The position numbers and the translations under genes were made by a program. The notes below the pieces were generated by a model. That model was not told the DNA's origin. It ran no database searches and saw nothing but the letters and a program-made list of their open reading frames with translations. Of a stretch of 64,000 bases of DNA, positions 27,944 through 35,798 are shown in pieces; the first letter of the stretch is position 1; each line of letters begins with the position of its first letter. This stretch comes from Paraburkholderia sp. Tr-20389 (GTDB taxonomy: Bacteria; Pseudomonadota; Gammaproteobacteria; Burkholderiales; Burkholderiaceae), in NCBI RefSeq assembly GCF_017104565.1, contig NZ_JAAGPD010000058.1:1-64000 (forward strand), given 5' to 3'.

Positions 27944-29170
27944 ATGCACCCGATGACGAGCACCCAAAACACCCGTTCGCGCATAGACGATATCGAAGCC
28001 CTGCGCGCGATCGCCATCCTGTTCGTGCTGGTGAATCATCTGCCCGCACTGTTCTTCTGGGGGCCGACCAAACTCGATCGTCTCCACCCGTATTTCGGCT
28101 TCTGGGACGGCGTCGATCTGTTCTTCGTGATCTCCGGCTTCGTCATCGCGCGCGAACTCATCCCGAAGCTGGACGCGGCGACAAATGCATCGCGCGAAAC
28201 CACATGGCGGGCGATCATCGCATTCTGGATCAAGCGGGCGTGGCGAATCTTGCCGTCAGCCTGGCTCTGGATTCTGCTTACCTTCGTGGGGGCCGTTTTC
28301 TTCAACCGGTCGCACGCGTTCGGCGATCTTCGCGTCGTTTTTTCGGGAACGATTGCTGCCCTGATGCAGGTTGCGAACTTCCGCATGTGGGTCTGCTTCA
28401 ACCAGACTCCGGGCTGCGCGTCGAACTCGATCTACTGGAGTCTTTCGCTCGAAGAGCAGTTTTATATCGTGCTGCCGCTGGCGCTGCTCTTCCTTCGAAA
28501 CCGGATCAAGTGGCTGCTTGCGCTCGCGGTTTTCTCGCAGATTCTGCTGGATCGGCATCCCGTCAACTTTGCATGGGCGATCCGCACCGATGCATTGGCG
28601 CTGGGCGTCATGCTGGCCATTCTTTCGAAGAAGCCTACGTATCGCCTGTTCGAACCCACCTTCCTGAAGCAGTCATGGGGCGCTGCGATCCCGGTGTTTC
28701 TCGTGATCGCTTTGGCTGCACTTCCAATGGAAGGAGACAAGCTGTCCTTCGTGCCGTTCTCGACAGGGATGATCGCACTGGTTTCGACGGCGCTTGTCTT
28801 CATTGCATCGTTCAATCGCGGCTACATCACGCGAATCAGTCTGGTCAGAAAGGTGTTGACTGCCATCGGGGTCCGCTCGTTCGCACTCTATCTGGTGCAC
28901 TACCCGCTCTACGCCGCGACACGCGAACTCTGGTTCCGCCTCGAACCTGCCGGGACGACATTCGGCGGCGCCTACATCGTGCGGTTTTCGCTGACCGCGC
29001 TGGTGCTCATCGTGCTCGCAACAGAACTCACGCACAGACTCATCGAAATTCCAATGCGCGAAAAAGGACGCCGTATAGCACGTGCCTTCGAGGCGGCGGC
29101 GTTGTCCGAGCCGCCGCCTGTGGATGACCGGTCGAAGCGACCGTCAGCCATGCGCTCAGAGCTGTCGTAA
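27944..29170 (+). CDS. Acyltransferase-3 family membrane protein
   Basis: 408-aa integral membrane O-acyltransferase with about ten hydrophobic segments. The family motif R-X10-H is present near the N-terminus (RAIAILFVLVNH), followed by VDLFFVISGFVIAREL and SIYWSLSLEEQFYIVLPL, all typical. Such enzymes acetylate or acylate sugars of O-antigen, exopolysaccharide or small metabolites. The ATG at 27944 is chosen; a second ATG at 27953 is possible. A frame opening at 27878 overlaps the dioxygenase gene and is not used. Likely co-transcribed with the PhyH-type gene. The C-terminal 40 residues are polar and cytoplasmic. Confidence 0.88.
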   Translation: MHPMTSTQNTRSRIDDIEALRAIAILFVLVNHLPALFFWGPTKLDRLHPYFGFWDGVDLFFVISGFVIARELIPKLDAATNASRETTWRAIIAFWIKRAWRILPSAWLWILLTFVGAVFFNRSHAFGDLRVVFSGTIAALMQVANFRMWVCFNQTPGCASNSIYWSLSLEEQFYIVLPLALLFLRNRIKWLLALAVFSQILLDRHPVNFAWAIRTDALALGVMLAILSKKPTYRLFEPTFLKQSWGAAIPVFLVIALAALPMEGDKLSFVPFSTGMIALVSTALVFIASFNRGYITRISLVRKVLTAIGVRSFALYLVHYPLYAATRELWFRLEPAGTTFGGAYIVRFSLTALVLIVLATELTHRLIEIPMREKGRRIARAFEAAALSEPPPVDDRSKRPSAMRSELS

Positions 29171-29525
29171 AAGCGCTATGAATACGCCGCCGGGTGCCGT
29201 TGCGCGATCGCGTACCGCACCTCGGCTGTTCGGTCCACCATCGACGACCGAGGCCGATTCACCGACAATCCGCCGCCCGCCCGTTTCCGAATCGAAGACC
29301 CACGTGGCGTAGCCGCCCCCTTCCGGTGGCCTTCCCCGGCTACCACAGAGCACCACGCCACAAGCCCTCTCTGCCTGATCCCGCACCGCAACACCCCCGG
29401 AAGCCCATGATTTACCTAAGGTTTTTCCGGGCCCGACGCATCGCTTATCAGGGCACATACATCCGAAACGCCCATCTGGCGGGCCTCCCACCATTGTTTC
29501 CGATCGCAGAATAGTAATTTCAAAT
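29171..29525. other. Intergenic region of uncertain content
   Basis: 355 bp with no recognised gene. The minus strand has an open frame of about 110 codons (29494-29156) rich in Gly and Arg that overlaps the acyltransferase end; no motif or ribosome-binding site supports it. A GTAGCC/GGCTAC stem with GC-rich interior near 29310-29345 could be structured. Confidence 0.4.
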
Positions 29526-29559
29526 TATCGATACAAAAAGTCGATAGTAAGGGTATACA
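29526..29559 (+). promoter_or_regulatory. Promoter with TATCGA-N9-TCGATA dyad
   Basis: A likely -10 element TATACA (29554-29559) is preceded by a perfect 6-bp inverted repeat (29526-29531 and 29541-29546) covering the -35 to spacer zone. The arrangement is that of a repressor-controlled promoter for the small exported protein, about 85 bp upstream of its ATG. No regulator is adjacent. Confidence 0.5.
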
Positions 29560-29644
29560 CTGCATTCCATCGACGTTGCGAACACAGCGCCGCAAGGCAG
29601 ACACCGCAACGTCTTACTGAATCAAACATTACGGAGAGTTCACC

Positions 29645-29911
29645 ATGAAGACCAAGCTTATCGCCGCAGTTCTGATCGCCGCTTCCGCCACGCTGGCTGC
29701 TCCCGCTTTCGCAAGCGGCTACGGTCCGGCTCCGCATTACAACCCGACGGTCGGCGCGCCCGCTTCGCAACAAGGCCAGAGCGCGCAGACGCTGGCAGCG
29801 GAAGCACAGCAAGCCAACGCAGTCGCCTACGGCGGCGTGCAAAACGGTTCGACGCAAGCTGGCAAGCATGAGCCGGTGACGGGCCCGGGCTCGGTGTTCT
29901 TCGGCCACTAA
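29645..29911 (+). CDS. Small exported protein of unknown function
   Basis: 88-aa protein. Signal peptide MKTKLIAAVLIAASATLAAP followed by AFAS, with cleavage near residue 24. The mature part is about 64 residues, rich in Gly, Ala, Gln and His (GYGPAPHYNPTVGAPASQQG, then TLAAEAQQANAVAYGGVQNG), without Cys, and ends GPGSVFFGH. It resembles the many small secreted proteins of Burkholderiaceae but lacks the DUF4148 motif. A CGGAGAG precedes the ATG by 7 nt. Strong translation signals and a dedicated promoter suggest high expression. Its transcript probably continues through the tandem repeats to the terminator at 30323. Confidence 0.8.
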   Translation: MKTKLIAAVLIAASATLAAPAFASGYGPAPHYNPTVGAPASQQGQSAQTLAAEAQQANAVAYGGVQNGSTQAGKHEPVTGPGSVFFGH

Positions 29912-30008
29912 GCCGAACGCGAGGCAATACCGGCAGCAGATTTCGCAGCAGGCAGTACCCGGCAGTATCGAGCAGCACTGGCAGCACGCGGTTCCTGTAG
30001 TGGACGTT

Positions 30009-30275
30009 CGCAGTCTTGAAGTTGCTGTTTGCGGTAGCAGTACGCAGTCTTGAAGATGCAGTTCTTGCAGTAGCAGTACGCAGTTTTGAAGTTGCAGTTC
30101 CAGATGTAGCAGCAAGCAGTACCGCAGTTAAGGCTTGACCGTAGTTTTGCAGTACCGTTGATGGCGAAATGGCAGTATCTGGAAGTATCCGCAGTTTGAA
30201 GTTGCCGTACCCTGAAAGTATCCGCAGTTGGAAGTTGCCGTACCCTGGAAGTACCACGCAGTCTGTTGTTGCAGG
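30009..30275. repeat. Degenerate tandem repeats, unit about 34 bp
   Basis: Units begin with CGCAGT and commonly continue T-T-G-A-A-G-T-T-G-C. Clear unit starts are 30009, 30043, 30079, 30190, 30223 and 30257, giving spacings of 34, 36, 33 and 34 bp, with a more diverged stretch at 30120-30190. Related fragments (GGCAGTA, GCAGCA) extend left to about 29930. Both halves of each unit vary, so it is not a CRISPR array. The repeats leave all minus-strand frames unusually open, which creates spurious long ORFs. The array lies in the 3' region of the small exported-protein gene. Confidence 0.8.
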
Positions 30276-30283
30276 TGTAGTTC

Positions 30284-30323
30284 AGCCGGATGTTCTCCAC
30301 GGAGCATCCGGCTTTGTTTTTTT
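30284..30323 (+). terminator. Strong intrinsic terminator after the tandem repeats
   Basis: AGCCGGATG (30284-30292) pairs with CATCCGGCT (30305-30313), with an inner CTCC/GGAG stem and a 2-nt loop, followed by TTGTTTTTTT. It is one of the clearest terminators in the window. It lies 373 nt after the stop of the small exported-protein gene, with no gene on that strand between. Confidence 0.92.
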
Positions 30324-30346
30324 GCGGCGTCGACAAAACGCGCCAA

Positions 30347-30598
30347 TCAACCGCCTGCCGCCAGCAGTTCGACGTCGATCGCCTCGCGCGCCGCGCGAAA
30401 ACCCGCTTCGGCCGCCGCGTGTTCAGTCGGCCAGAATCCGTCGATATGCACGAGCCGCCAGTCGAGCATCACCGCATCGCGCTTCAGCACGCGAAAATGC
30501 GCCTTGACGCCCGTCAGCACCTGCTCGACGGCCACCTCCATGTCGAAGTCCTTGTAGCGGTCCTGGTAGTCGCCCATGTCGATGCCTTTCGGCTCCAT
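30347..30598 (-). CDS. Small conserved hypothetical protein
   Basis: 83-aa protein starting MEPKGIDMGDYQDRYKDFDM, followed by VAVEQVLTGVKAHFRVLKR and DWRLVHIDGFWPTEHAAAEA. It is amphipathic, cytoplasmic, and without a known motif. The ATG at 30598 has a GGGAGG 4 nt upstream; a longer frame begins at 30658 but lacks such a signal. I do not recognise the family. It is convergent with the repeat-bearing transcript and downstream of another small gene on the same strand. Confidence 0.65.
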   Translation of the reverse strand: MEPKGIDMGDYQDRYKDFDMEVAVEQVLTGVKAHFRVLKRDAVMLDWRLVHIDGFWPTEHAAAEAGFRAAREAIDVELLAAGG

Positions 30599-30648
30599 CG
30601 CGCCTCCCGTTCTCCACGTCGCACGCGTCCGCGCGCATTCAATCACGA

Positions 30649-30849
30649 TCAGTCGCAATCGCCGGACAGATACTTCCGGCCGTCACAGGTGATTTCGACG
30701 CCCGTCCCCTTCCCCGCCTTCGCCACCAGTCCCGCGACGAGTAACTCCTTCTCGACGACAGGCTCGACGGCGGGCGGCGTTTGCCCTGTTCCGACGTCGT
30801 TCAGTTGCCGCAGGGTATCGATTGCATCCGCACTCAAGGACTTCGTCAT
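30649..30849 (-). CDS. Small hypothetical protein
   Basis: 66-aa protein MTKSLSADAIDTLRQLNDVG, then TGQTPPAVEPVVEKELLVAG and GVEITCDGRKYLSGDCD. The layout looks like a short winged-helix-like fold (helix, helix, VEITCDGRKYL strand), though this is speculative. AGGCTGCGATG at the start gives a moderate ribosome-binding site. The 50-nt gap to the next small gene suggests a two-gene unit. Family not recognised. Confidence 0.6.
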   Translation of the reverse strand: MTKSLSADAIDTLRQLNDVGTGQTPPAVEPVVEKELLVAGLVAKAGKGTGVEITCDGRKYLSGDCD

Positions 30850-31076
30850 CGCAGCCTCCGCATTCGTTGGCGGCGCGCCGCCCGTATGGCAATGCGCCAG
30901 TCGATGCTCAGTTCATGCTAGCACTTTCGGCGCGGATTGCCGGGACCGTTATGCCGGCGAAAAACGCTGCGATGCGCAGCGAATGCGGCTCATAGAAAAA
31001 GGAAGCGAAGAATTTGCGTGCGATGCCGGGCTGGCACGCGCCTAGCAACAGCTCCAAAAACAGCATGGAGATCGCG

Positions 31077-31352
31077 ATGATTCCGATGAAGATCAGTTTG
31101 AAACGCCACGTCTGGGCGTCGCTTGGCAGCGCCGTGGTGCTTGCTGCATCGGCCGGCGCAGCGCAGACGGCGTGGGGTCAGACGATCGCGCCGCGTGCAG
31201 GCGGCGCACCGATGGTGAAACCACCGCCCGCGGCGGCCTCCGGCGCGGCGAGCGCGACCAATCCCGACAACATGCCCGTCAAGAAGCCCCGCCAGCCGAC
31301 CAACGACGACATGTCGCATCGTCCGCCCGCCAGCTCGACCAACGCGAAATAG
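31077..31352 (+). CDS. Small exported Pro/Ala-rich protein
   Basis: 91-aa protein with a signal peptide (MKISLKRHVWASLGSAVVLA, then ASAGAAQTAWGQ; cleavage near AWGQ). The mature part is low-complexity (PPPAAASGAASATNPDNMPV, then KKPRQPTNDDMSHRPPAS) and probably disordered. The ATG at 31077 has a GGAG 6 nt upstream; an ATG at 31065 overlaps that site. Function unknown; perhaps a periplasmic or envelope-associated small protein. Confidence 0.65.
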   Translation: MIPMKISLKRHVWASLGSAVVLAASAGAAQTAWGQTIAPRAGGAPMVKPPPAAASGAASATNPDNMPVKKPRQPTNDDMSHRPPASSTNAK

Positions 31353-31418
31353 CGGACGGCCTGCTGCGCTCATTCCGGCGCGCAGCCACCCTTGGCAAGC
31401 CGCGCGCCCAAACGCCCA

Positions 31419-31634
31419 TTACAGGCGCGCGATCGACACCTCCGTCGATTTGACCAGCGCGACCACTTCCGCGCCGACCTTCAGTTCGAGTTCGTCGATC
31501 GAACGGGTCGTGATGACCGACGTCACGATGCCGAACGGCGTGTCGACGTCGACTTCGGACACGACGGGTCCGCGGATGATTTCCTTCACTTTGCCTTTGA
31601 ACTGGTTGCGTACGTTGATCGCGGAAATGCTCAT
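31419..31634 (-). CDS. mop: Molybdopterin/molybdate-binding (Mop/TOBE) protein
   Basis: 71-aa single Mop domain: MSISAINVRNQFKGKVKEII, RGPVVSEVDVDTPFGIVTSV and LKVGAEVVALVKSTEVSIA, the classic molbindin sequence. Such proteins form hexamers that store molybdate and similar oxyanions. It is the last gene of the ssuD-ssuC-ssuB cluster, 58 nt after ssuB. A Mop gene at the end of sulfonate operons is seen in Burkholderiaceae; the reason for the link is unclear. The frame is open further upstream, but homology begins at 31634. Confidence 0.9.
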   Translation of the reverse strand: MSISAINVRNQFKGKVKEIIRGPVVSEVDVDTPFGIVTSVITTRSIDELELKVGAEVVALVKSTEVSIARL

Positions 31635-31692
31635 ATCGGATAGCTCCGTGGGTCGATGAAAAAGTAGCCGGGCGAAGGCATCGGTCGAACCG

Positions 31693-32685
31693 TCACACTG
31701 CCCAGCGAAGGTCGCGTGCGTGCACGCTGCGCACGTCGTGCGCGTTCGCGTCTTGCGACACATGGTCGTCCGGCGCGCGTGTCTTCATCACACGCTGCAA
31801 CACGCGCTCTTCGAGCTTCGCGAAGGCCGTCGACGCCCGTTCGCGCGGCCGCGCCAGCGGCACGGGCTGATCGAGCGCGATCCTGCCTTCCTCGATCAGC
31901 AGGATGCGATCGGCGAGCGCGACGGCTTCCTGCACGTCGTGCGTGACGAGCAGCGCGGTGAAGCGATGCTCGCGCCACAGCCGTTCGATCAGCGCATGCA
32001 TTTCGATGCGCGTCAGTGCGTCGAGCGCGCCGAGCGGTTCATCGAGCAGCAGCAGTTGCGGCCGGTGCACGAGTGCACGCGCCAGCGCCACACGCTGCCG
32101 CTGACCGCCCGACAGCTGCGCGGGCCAGTCGTTCGCGCGTTCCAGCAGGCCGACTTCGGCGAGCACCGCGCGCGCATCGTCGCGCGACGACCGGCCGAGG
32201 CCCAACATCACGTTCTGCAGCACAGACTTCCACGGCAACAGTCGCGCGTCCTGAAACATGATCCGTGTATCGAACGGCTGTGAGCCGTCGGCGTGCTTGT
32301 CGAGCGTGCCCGAGGTCGGCGTTTCGAGACCGGCGATCAGCCGCAGCAACGTCGACTTGCCGCAGCCGCTGCGCCCGACGATCGACACGAAGCTGCCGCG
32401 TTCGATCGACAGATCGACATCCGCGAGCACGGCGCGCTCGCCATAACGCTTGCCGACGCCGCGCAATTCGACCGACACGTCCTGCGGCTCGCGCACGATT
32501 TCGCGCAGCGCAGCGCCCGCATTCGGCGCCCCGATCCAGTCGCGCAGCGACACGGCATCGCGCTCGACGGCCGCGGCGGCCGCTTCCGTCGCCGTGCGAT
32601 CGTGCGTGCGCGGCTGCTGGAGTTCGGCTTCGAGATCGGCGCCCGCCACGCCGCCATACGATGCGGACAAGGTGCTTGCACTCAT
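31693..32685 (-). CDS. ssuB: Aliphatic sulfonate ABC transporter ATP-binding protein
   Basis: 330-aa ATPase. Walker [16 protein letters not shown]-loop region [19 protein letters not shown] (typical of nitrate/taurine/sulfonate importers), signature [19 protein letters not shown], Walker [17 protein letters not shown] and [14 protein letters not shown]. It has an N-terminal extension of about 70 residues before the nucleotide-binding domain, longer than E. coli SsuB (255 aa), as is usual in Burkholderia. The start overlaps the ssuC stop by 4 nt. Confidence 0.92.
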   Translation of the reverse strand: MSASTLSASYGGVAGADLEAELQQPRTHDRTATEAAAAAVERDAVSLRDWIGAPNAGAALREIVREPQDVSVELRGVGKRYGERAVLADVDLSIERGSFVSIVGRSGCGKSTLLRLIAGLETPTSGTLDKHADGSQPFDTRIMFQDARLLPWKSVLQNVMLGLGRSSRDDARAVLAEVGLLERANDWPAQLSGGQRQRVALARALVHRPQLLLLDEPLGALDALTRIEMHALIERLWREHRFTALLVTHDVQEAVALADRILLIEEGRIALDQPVPLARPRERASTAFAKLEERVLQRVMKTRAPDDHVSQDANAHDVRSVHARDLRWAV

Positions 32686-33524
32686 GCTTTCGCTCCTCGT
32701 TGATACGCAGGATGCCAGCGCAGCGACACACGTTCGAGCCCTTTCGCGAGCATGTCGGCGAGCTTGCCGAGCGCCGCGTACAGCAGAATGCCCACCACCA
32801 CCACATCCGTTTGCAGAAACTCGCGCGCGTTCATCGTCATGTAGCCGATGCCCGATTGCGCGGAGATCGTTTCGGCCACGATCAGCGTGACCCACATGAG
32901 CCCGAACGCGAAACGCACGCCGACGAGAATCGACGGCAACGCGCCCGGCAGGATCACGTCGCGATACAACGCGAACCCCTTCACGCCATAGCTGCGCGCC
33001 ATCTCGATCAGATTGGCGTCGACGGAACGGATGCCGTGATATGTGTTCACGTAAATCGGAAAGAACACGCCCAGCGCGACGAGAAACACCTTCGCCTCTT
33101 CCTCGATGCCGAACCACAGGATCACGAGCGGGATCATCGCGAGCGCAGGGATGTTGCGGATCATCTGCACTGTCGTGTCGAGCGCGATGTCGATGGGCCG
33201 GAACAGGCCCGTCGCGAGTCCGAGCACGAAGCCGATGCCGCCGCCGATCGCGAAGCCCGACACCGCGCGCCACGTGCTGACTTTCACATCGGCCCACATT
33301 TCGCCCGACTCGATCAGCGACCGCGCGGCCTTCACGACGGCAAGCGGTTCGGGCAACACACGTGTCGACAGCACGCCGCTGCGCGCGGCGAGTTCCCACG
33401 CGATCAGAATCACGAGCGGCACGATCCACGGCGCGGCCCTGCGCGCGAACGGCGCGAACACCGCGAAATAACCGAGTGGCGTAAGACCGGCGCTCGCGCG
33501 ACGGTTGCCGGAAACAGTCGACAT
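32682..33524 (-). CDS. ssuC: Aliphatic sulfonate ABC transporter permease
   Basis: 280-aa inner-membrane permease with about six transmembrane segments. The family features are [59 protein letters not shown] and the EAA loop region [20 protein letters not shown]. It delivers alkanesulfonates with SsuB as motor. It lies 55 nt after ssuD. The periplasmic binding protein (SsuA) normally needed is not encoded in the window. Confidence 0.93.
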   Translation of the reverse strand: MSTVSGNRRASAGLTPLGYFAVFAPFARRAAPWIVPLVILIAWELAARSGVLSTRVLPEPLAVVKAARSLIESGEMWADVKVSTWRAVSGFAIGGGIGFVLGLATGLFRPIDIALDTTVQMIRNIPALAMIPLVILWFGIEEEAKVFLVALGVFFPIYVNTYHGIRSVDANLIEMARSYGVKGFALYRDVILPGALPSILVGVRFAFGLMWVTLIVAETISAQSGIGYMTMNAREFLQTDVVVVGILLYAALGKLADMLAKGLERVSLRWHPAYQRGAKA

Positions 33525-33579
33525 AAATCAGGACTCCCTTGATGAAGCGATGCGTGGTGCACGCATCGAGCCACGCAGA

Positions 33580-34737
33580 TCAGCTTTGCGACGCCTTCGG
33601 CGCATAGTGGTTGCCGACGATCTCGCCGAACGGCCCCGACAGCGGGCCGCTCGCGTTCGCGCGCTCACGTCCCGGCAGCAGCGGGAACACGAGTTCGGCG
33701 AAGCGATACGACTCTTCGAGATGCGGATAGCCGGACAGAATGAACGTCTCGATGCCGAGCGCCGCGTATTCGTGCATGCGCGCCGCGACCTGTTCGGCAC
33801 TGCCGACGAGCGCCGTGCCCGCGCCGCCGCGCACGAGTCCCACGCCCGCCCACAGATTCGGATAGATCTCCAGCTCTTTGCGCGAGCCGCGCTTGCCGCC
33901 GTGCAGCGCGGCCATGCGCCGCTGGCCTTCCGAATCCATCTTCGCGAACGACGCCTGCGCGCGGGAGACCGTCTCGTCGTCGAGCTTGCTGATGAGCTTG
34001 TCGGCGGCGGCCCATGCTTCATCTTCCGTCTCGCGCGCGATCACATGCAGGCGGATCCCGAAGCGAATCTTGCGGCCATGCTGCGCGGCGCGCGCGCGGA
34101 TATCGGCGATCTTCTTCGCGACGGCTTCGGGCGGCTCGCCCCACGTCAGATAGGTGTCGATGTGCTCGCCCGCCATTTCGTGCGCGGCCGGCGACGAGCC
34201 GCCGAACCACAGCGGCGGATGCGGGCTCTGCACGGGCGGATACAGCAGCTTGCCGCCCTTCGACTTCAGGTGTCTGCCGATGAAATCCACGCTCTCGCCG
34301 TGATGCGCGCTCGTCAGCAGGCCGCGCCAGATGCGCAGGAATTCGTCGGTGATCTCGTAGCGCGTGTCGTGATCGACGAACAGTCCGTCGCCTTCGAGCT
34401 CGGCCGCATCGCCGCCCGTCACGACGTTGATCAGCAGACGTCCGCCCGACAGACGGTCGAAGGTCGCCGCCATGCGCGCCGACAGTCCGGGCGACGCGAT
34501 GCCCGGACGGATGGCTACGAGAAACTTGAGGCGCTGCGTCGCGGGAATCAGACTCGACGCGACGACCCACGCGTCTTCGCATGAACGGCCCGTCGGCAGC
34601 AGCACGCCCTCGTAGCCGAGCGTATCGGCCGCGACGGCGATCTGCCGGAAGTAGTCGTAGCCGGCCGCGCGGGCGCCTTGCGAGGTGCCGAGATATCGGC
34701 TGTCGCCGTGGGTCGGGATGAACCAGAACACATTCAT
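33580..34737 (-). CDS. ssuD: FMNH2-dependent alkanesulfonate monooxygenase
   Basis: 385-aa luciferase-fold enzyme that cleaves alkanesulfonates to aldehyde and sulfite, giving sulfur to the cell. It begins [20 protein letters not shown]; active-site segments include [13 protein letters not shown] (conserved Cys), [35 protein letters not shown] and a flexible loop with [18 protein letters not shown]. Reduced flavin must come from a separate reductase (normally SsuE), which is not adjacent. First gene of ssuD-ssuC-ssuB-mop. Expression probably requires sulfur starvation through CysB or SsuR. Confidence 0.95.
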   Translation of the reverse strand: MNVFWFIPTHGDSRYLGTSQGARAAGYDYFRQIAVAADTLGYEGVLLPTGRSCEDAWVVASSLIPATQRLKFLVAIRPGIASPGLSARMAATFDRLSGGRLLINVVTGGDAAELEGDGLFVDHDTRYEITDEFLRIWRGLLTSAHHGESVDFIGRHLKSKGGKLLYPPVQSPHPPLWFGGSSPAAHEMAGEHIDTYLTWGEPPEAVAKKIADIRARAAQHGRKIRFGIRLHVIARETEDEAWAAADKLISKLDDETVSRAQASFAKMDSEGQRRMAALHGGKRGSRKELEIYPNLWAGVGLVRGGAGTALVGSAEQVAARMHEYAALGIETFILSGYPHLEESYRFAELVFPLLPGRERANASGPLSGPFGEIVGNHYAPKASQS

Positions 34738-35336
34738 TTGCTGCTCCTGCTTGATCCGTGTGAGGTGCGTGTGAGGTCGATGGGATGACGGGCTTTGCCG
34801 CGTGATGCCTTTGCGCAGACCCGTTCGGGTTTTGCACAGGCGTGCGCGCGCCTCGCCGCGCACACGCGGCGCATCGAAACGGGATGATCGGAAAAGACCG
34901 CGTCAGCGGCGACAGCGAGGCGGCGTGCGCCGGGCCAAGGCGCCGCGCGTTACCGACGACGCAGCCGGGCATACGCGCATCGGATGGGGCATCGAACGGG
35001 ACATCGCGACGGGTTCTCTCAAGTGTGTCGATTGGGTCGGCGCACGCAGCGCGCGGTGCGTATCGTGACGACGGCGGCGCATGTTTCGCATGGGTTGCCG
35101 TCGCCTGCATGGGAAAACAGTCTATGGACCGCCCGGTTTCTTTTGAACGATTTTTTTTAGCTTAGGTTTTCCACTTTCGTGATTTACCTGACGCTGCAAC
35201 ATCCGTCGCGAAAGCGCACGGGACGCACGCCAGCGCACCAAAACCCGGCCTCGCCGCCGATATAATGGCGCTCGTTCCAATCAACCTGCACGGGCTGCGC
35301 CAAGTCGACGACGCCCGGCGACCGCCGCTGTCAAGC
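34738..35336. other. Long intergenic region upstream of ssuD
   Basis: 599 bp between ssuD (minus) and a small membrane protein gene (plus). In related operons ssuA or ssuE would be expected upstream of ssuD, but I see no coding frame with their motifs. The region holds T/A-rich DNA at about 35138-35170, a likely ssuD promoter zone, and a TATAAT at 35261-35266 for the downstream gene. Confidence 0.55.
35261..35266 (+). promoter_or_regulatory. Likely -10 element for the small membrane protein gene
   Basis: A consensus TATAAT lies 71 bp before the chosen ATG. An in-frame ATG at 35265 overlaps this element (tataATGGCG), an argument for the internal start at 35337. No good -35 is seen. Confidence 0.5.
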
Positions 35337-35756
35337 ATGCAAAAAATCATCCTGCCGTTCGTGTCCGGCTTTCTGGCGTCGCTGTTCTTTCACGAGTCGA
35401 CGCTCGCGCTCCTGCACGCCGCAGGCCTCATCGACCCGACGGGGTTCTCGACGGCACCCTTCGTGCCCGTCGGCTTGCCGGAATTCATCGCGAATGCGAT
35501 CTGGAGTTCGGTGTGGGCCGTGCTGATGGCGTGGCTGCTGCGCGTGTCGCCCGAGCGTCCCGCGCCGTGGGTTCAGGCGTTCGTGTTCGGCGGTATCGTG
35601 CTGACGGCGGCGAGCGTGTTCGTGGTCGATCCGCTTCGCGGCATCTGGCCGTCGGGCAACATGCTGCCGCGCCTCGCGCTCGGCTTCGCGTCGAACGCGA
35701 TGTGGGGCTGGGGCGCGCTCGTGTTCATGCGCGCCTTCATGGCAAGCGAGGACTGA
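35337..35756 (+). CDS. Small integral membrane protein, function unknown
   Basis: 139-aa protein with about four hydrophobic segments: IILPFVSGFLASLFFHES, PEFIANAIWSSVWAVLMAWL, WVQAFVFGGIVLTAASVFVV and ASNAMWGWGALVFMRAF. No known motif. It may be a conserved inner-membrane protein of Burkholderiaceae. The start MQKIILPFV at 35337 directly begins the first segment; the alternative from 35265 adds 24 polar residues and overlaps a -10 element. Convergent with the hydratase gene. Confidence 0.7.
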   Translation: MQKIILPFVSGFLASLFFHESTLALLHAAGLIDPTGFSTAPFVPVGLPEFIANAIWSSVWAVLMAWLLRVSPERPAPWVQAFVFGGIVLTAASVFVVDPLRGIWPSGNMLPRLALGFASNAMWGWGALVFMRAFMASED

Positions 35757-35798
35757 GCGCCCCGCCCGCTTTTGCTGCTTCTTTCCTGCTGCTCTGCG

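Noticed and set aside
29525-30257. Repetitive minus-strand proteins of about 200 aa
   Set aside because: They arise because the tandem repeats lack minus-strand stops in several frames at once, and they run against the small exported-protein gene.
30009-30275. CRISPR array
   Set aside because: Repeats are imperfect and the parts between them are also similar to each other, with no constant repeat, unique spacers or cas genes.
34738-35336. Degenerate ssuA or ssuE upstream of ssuD
   Set aside because: No frame shows binding-protein or flavin-reductase motifs; long minus-strand readings there are low-complexity extensions.
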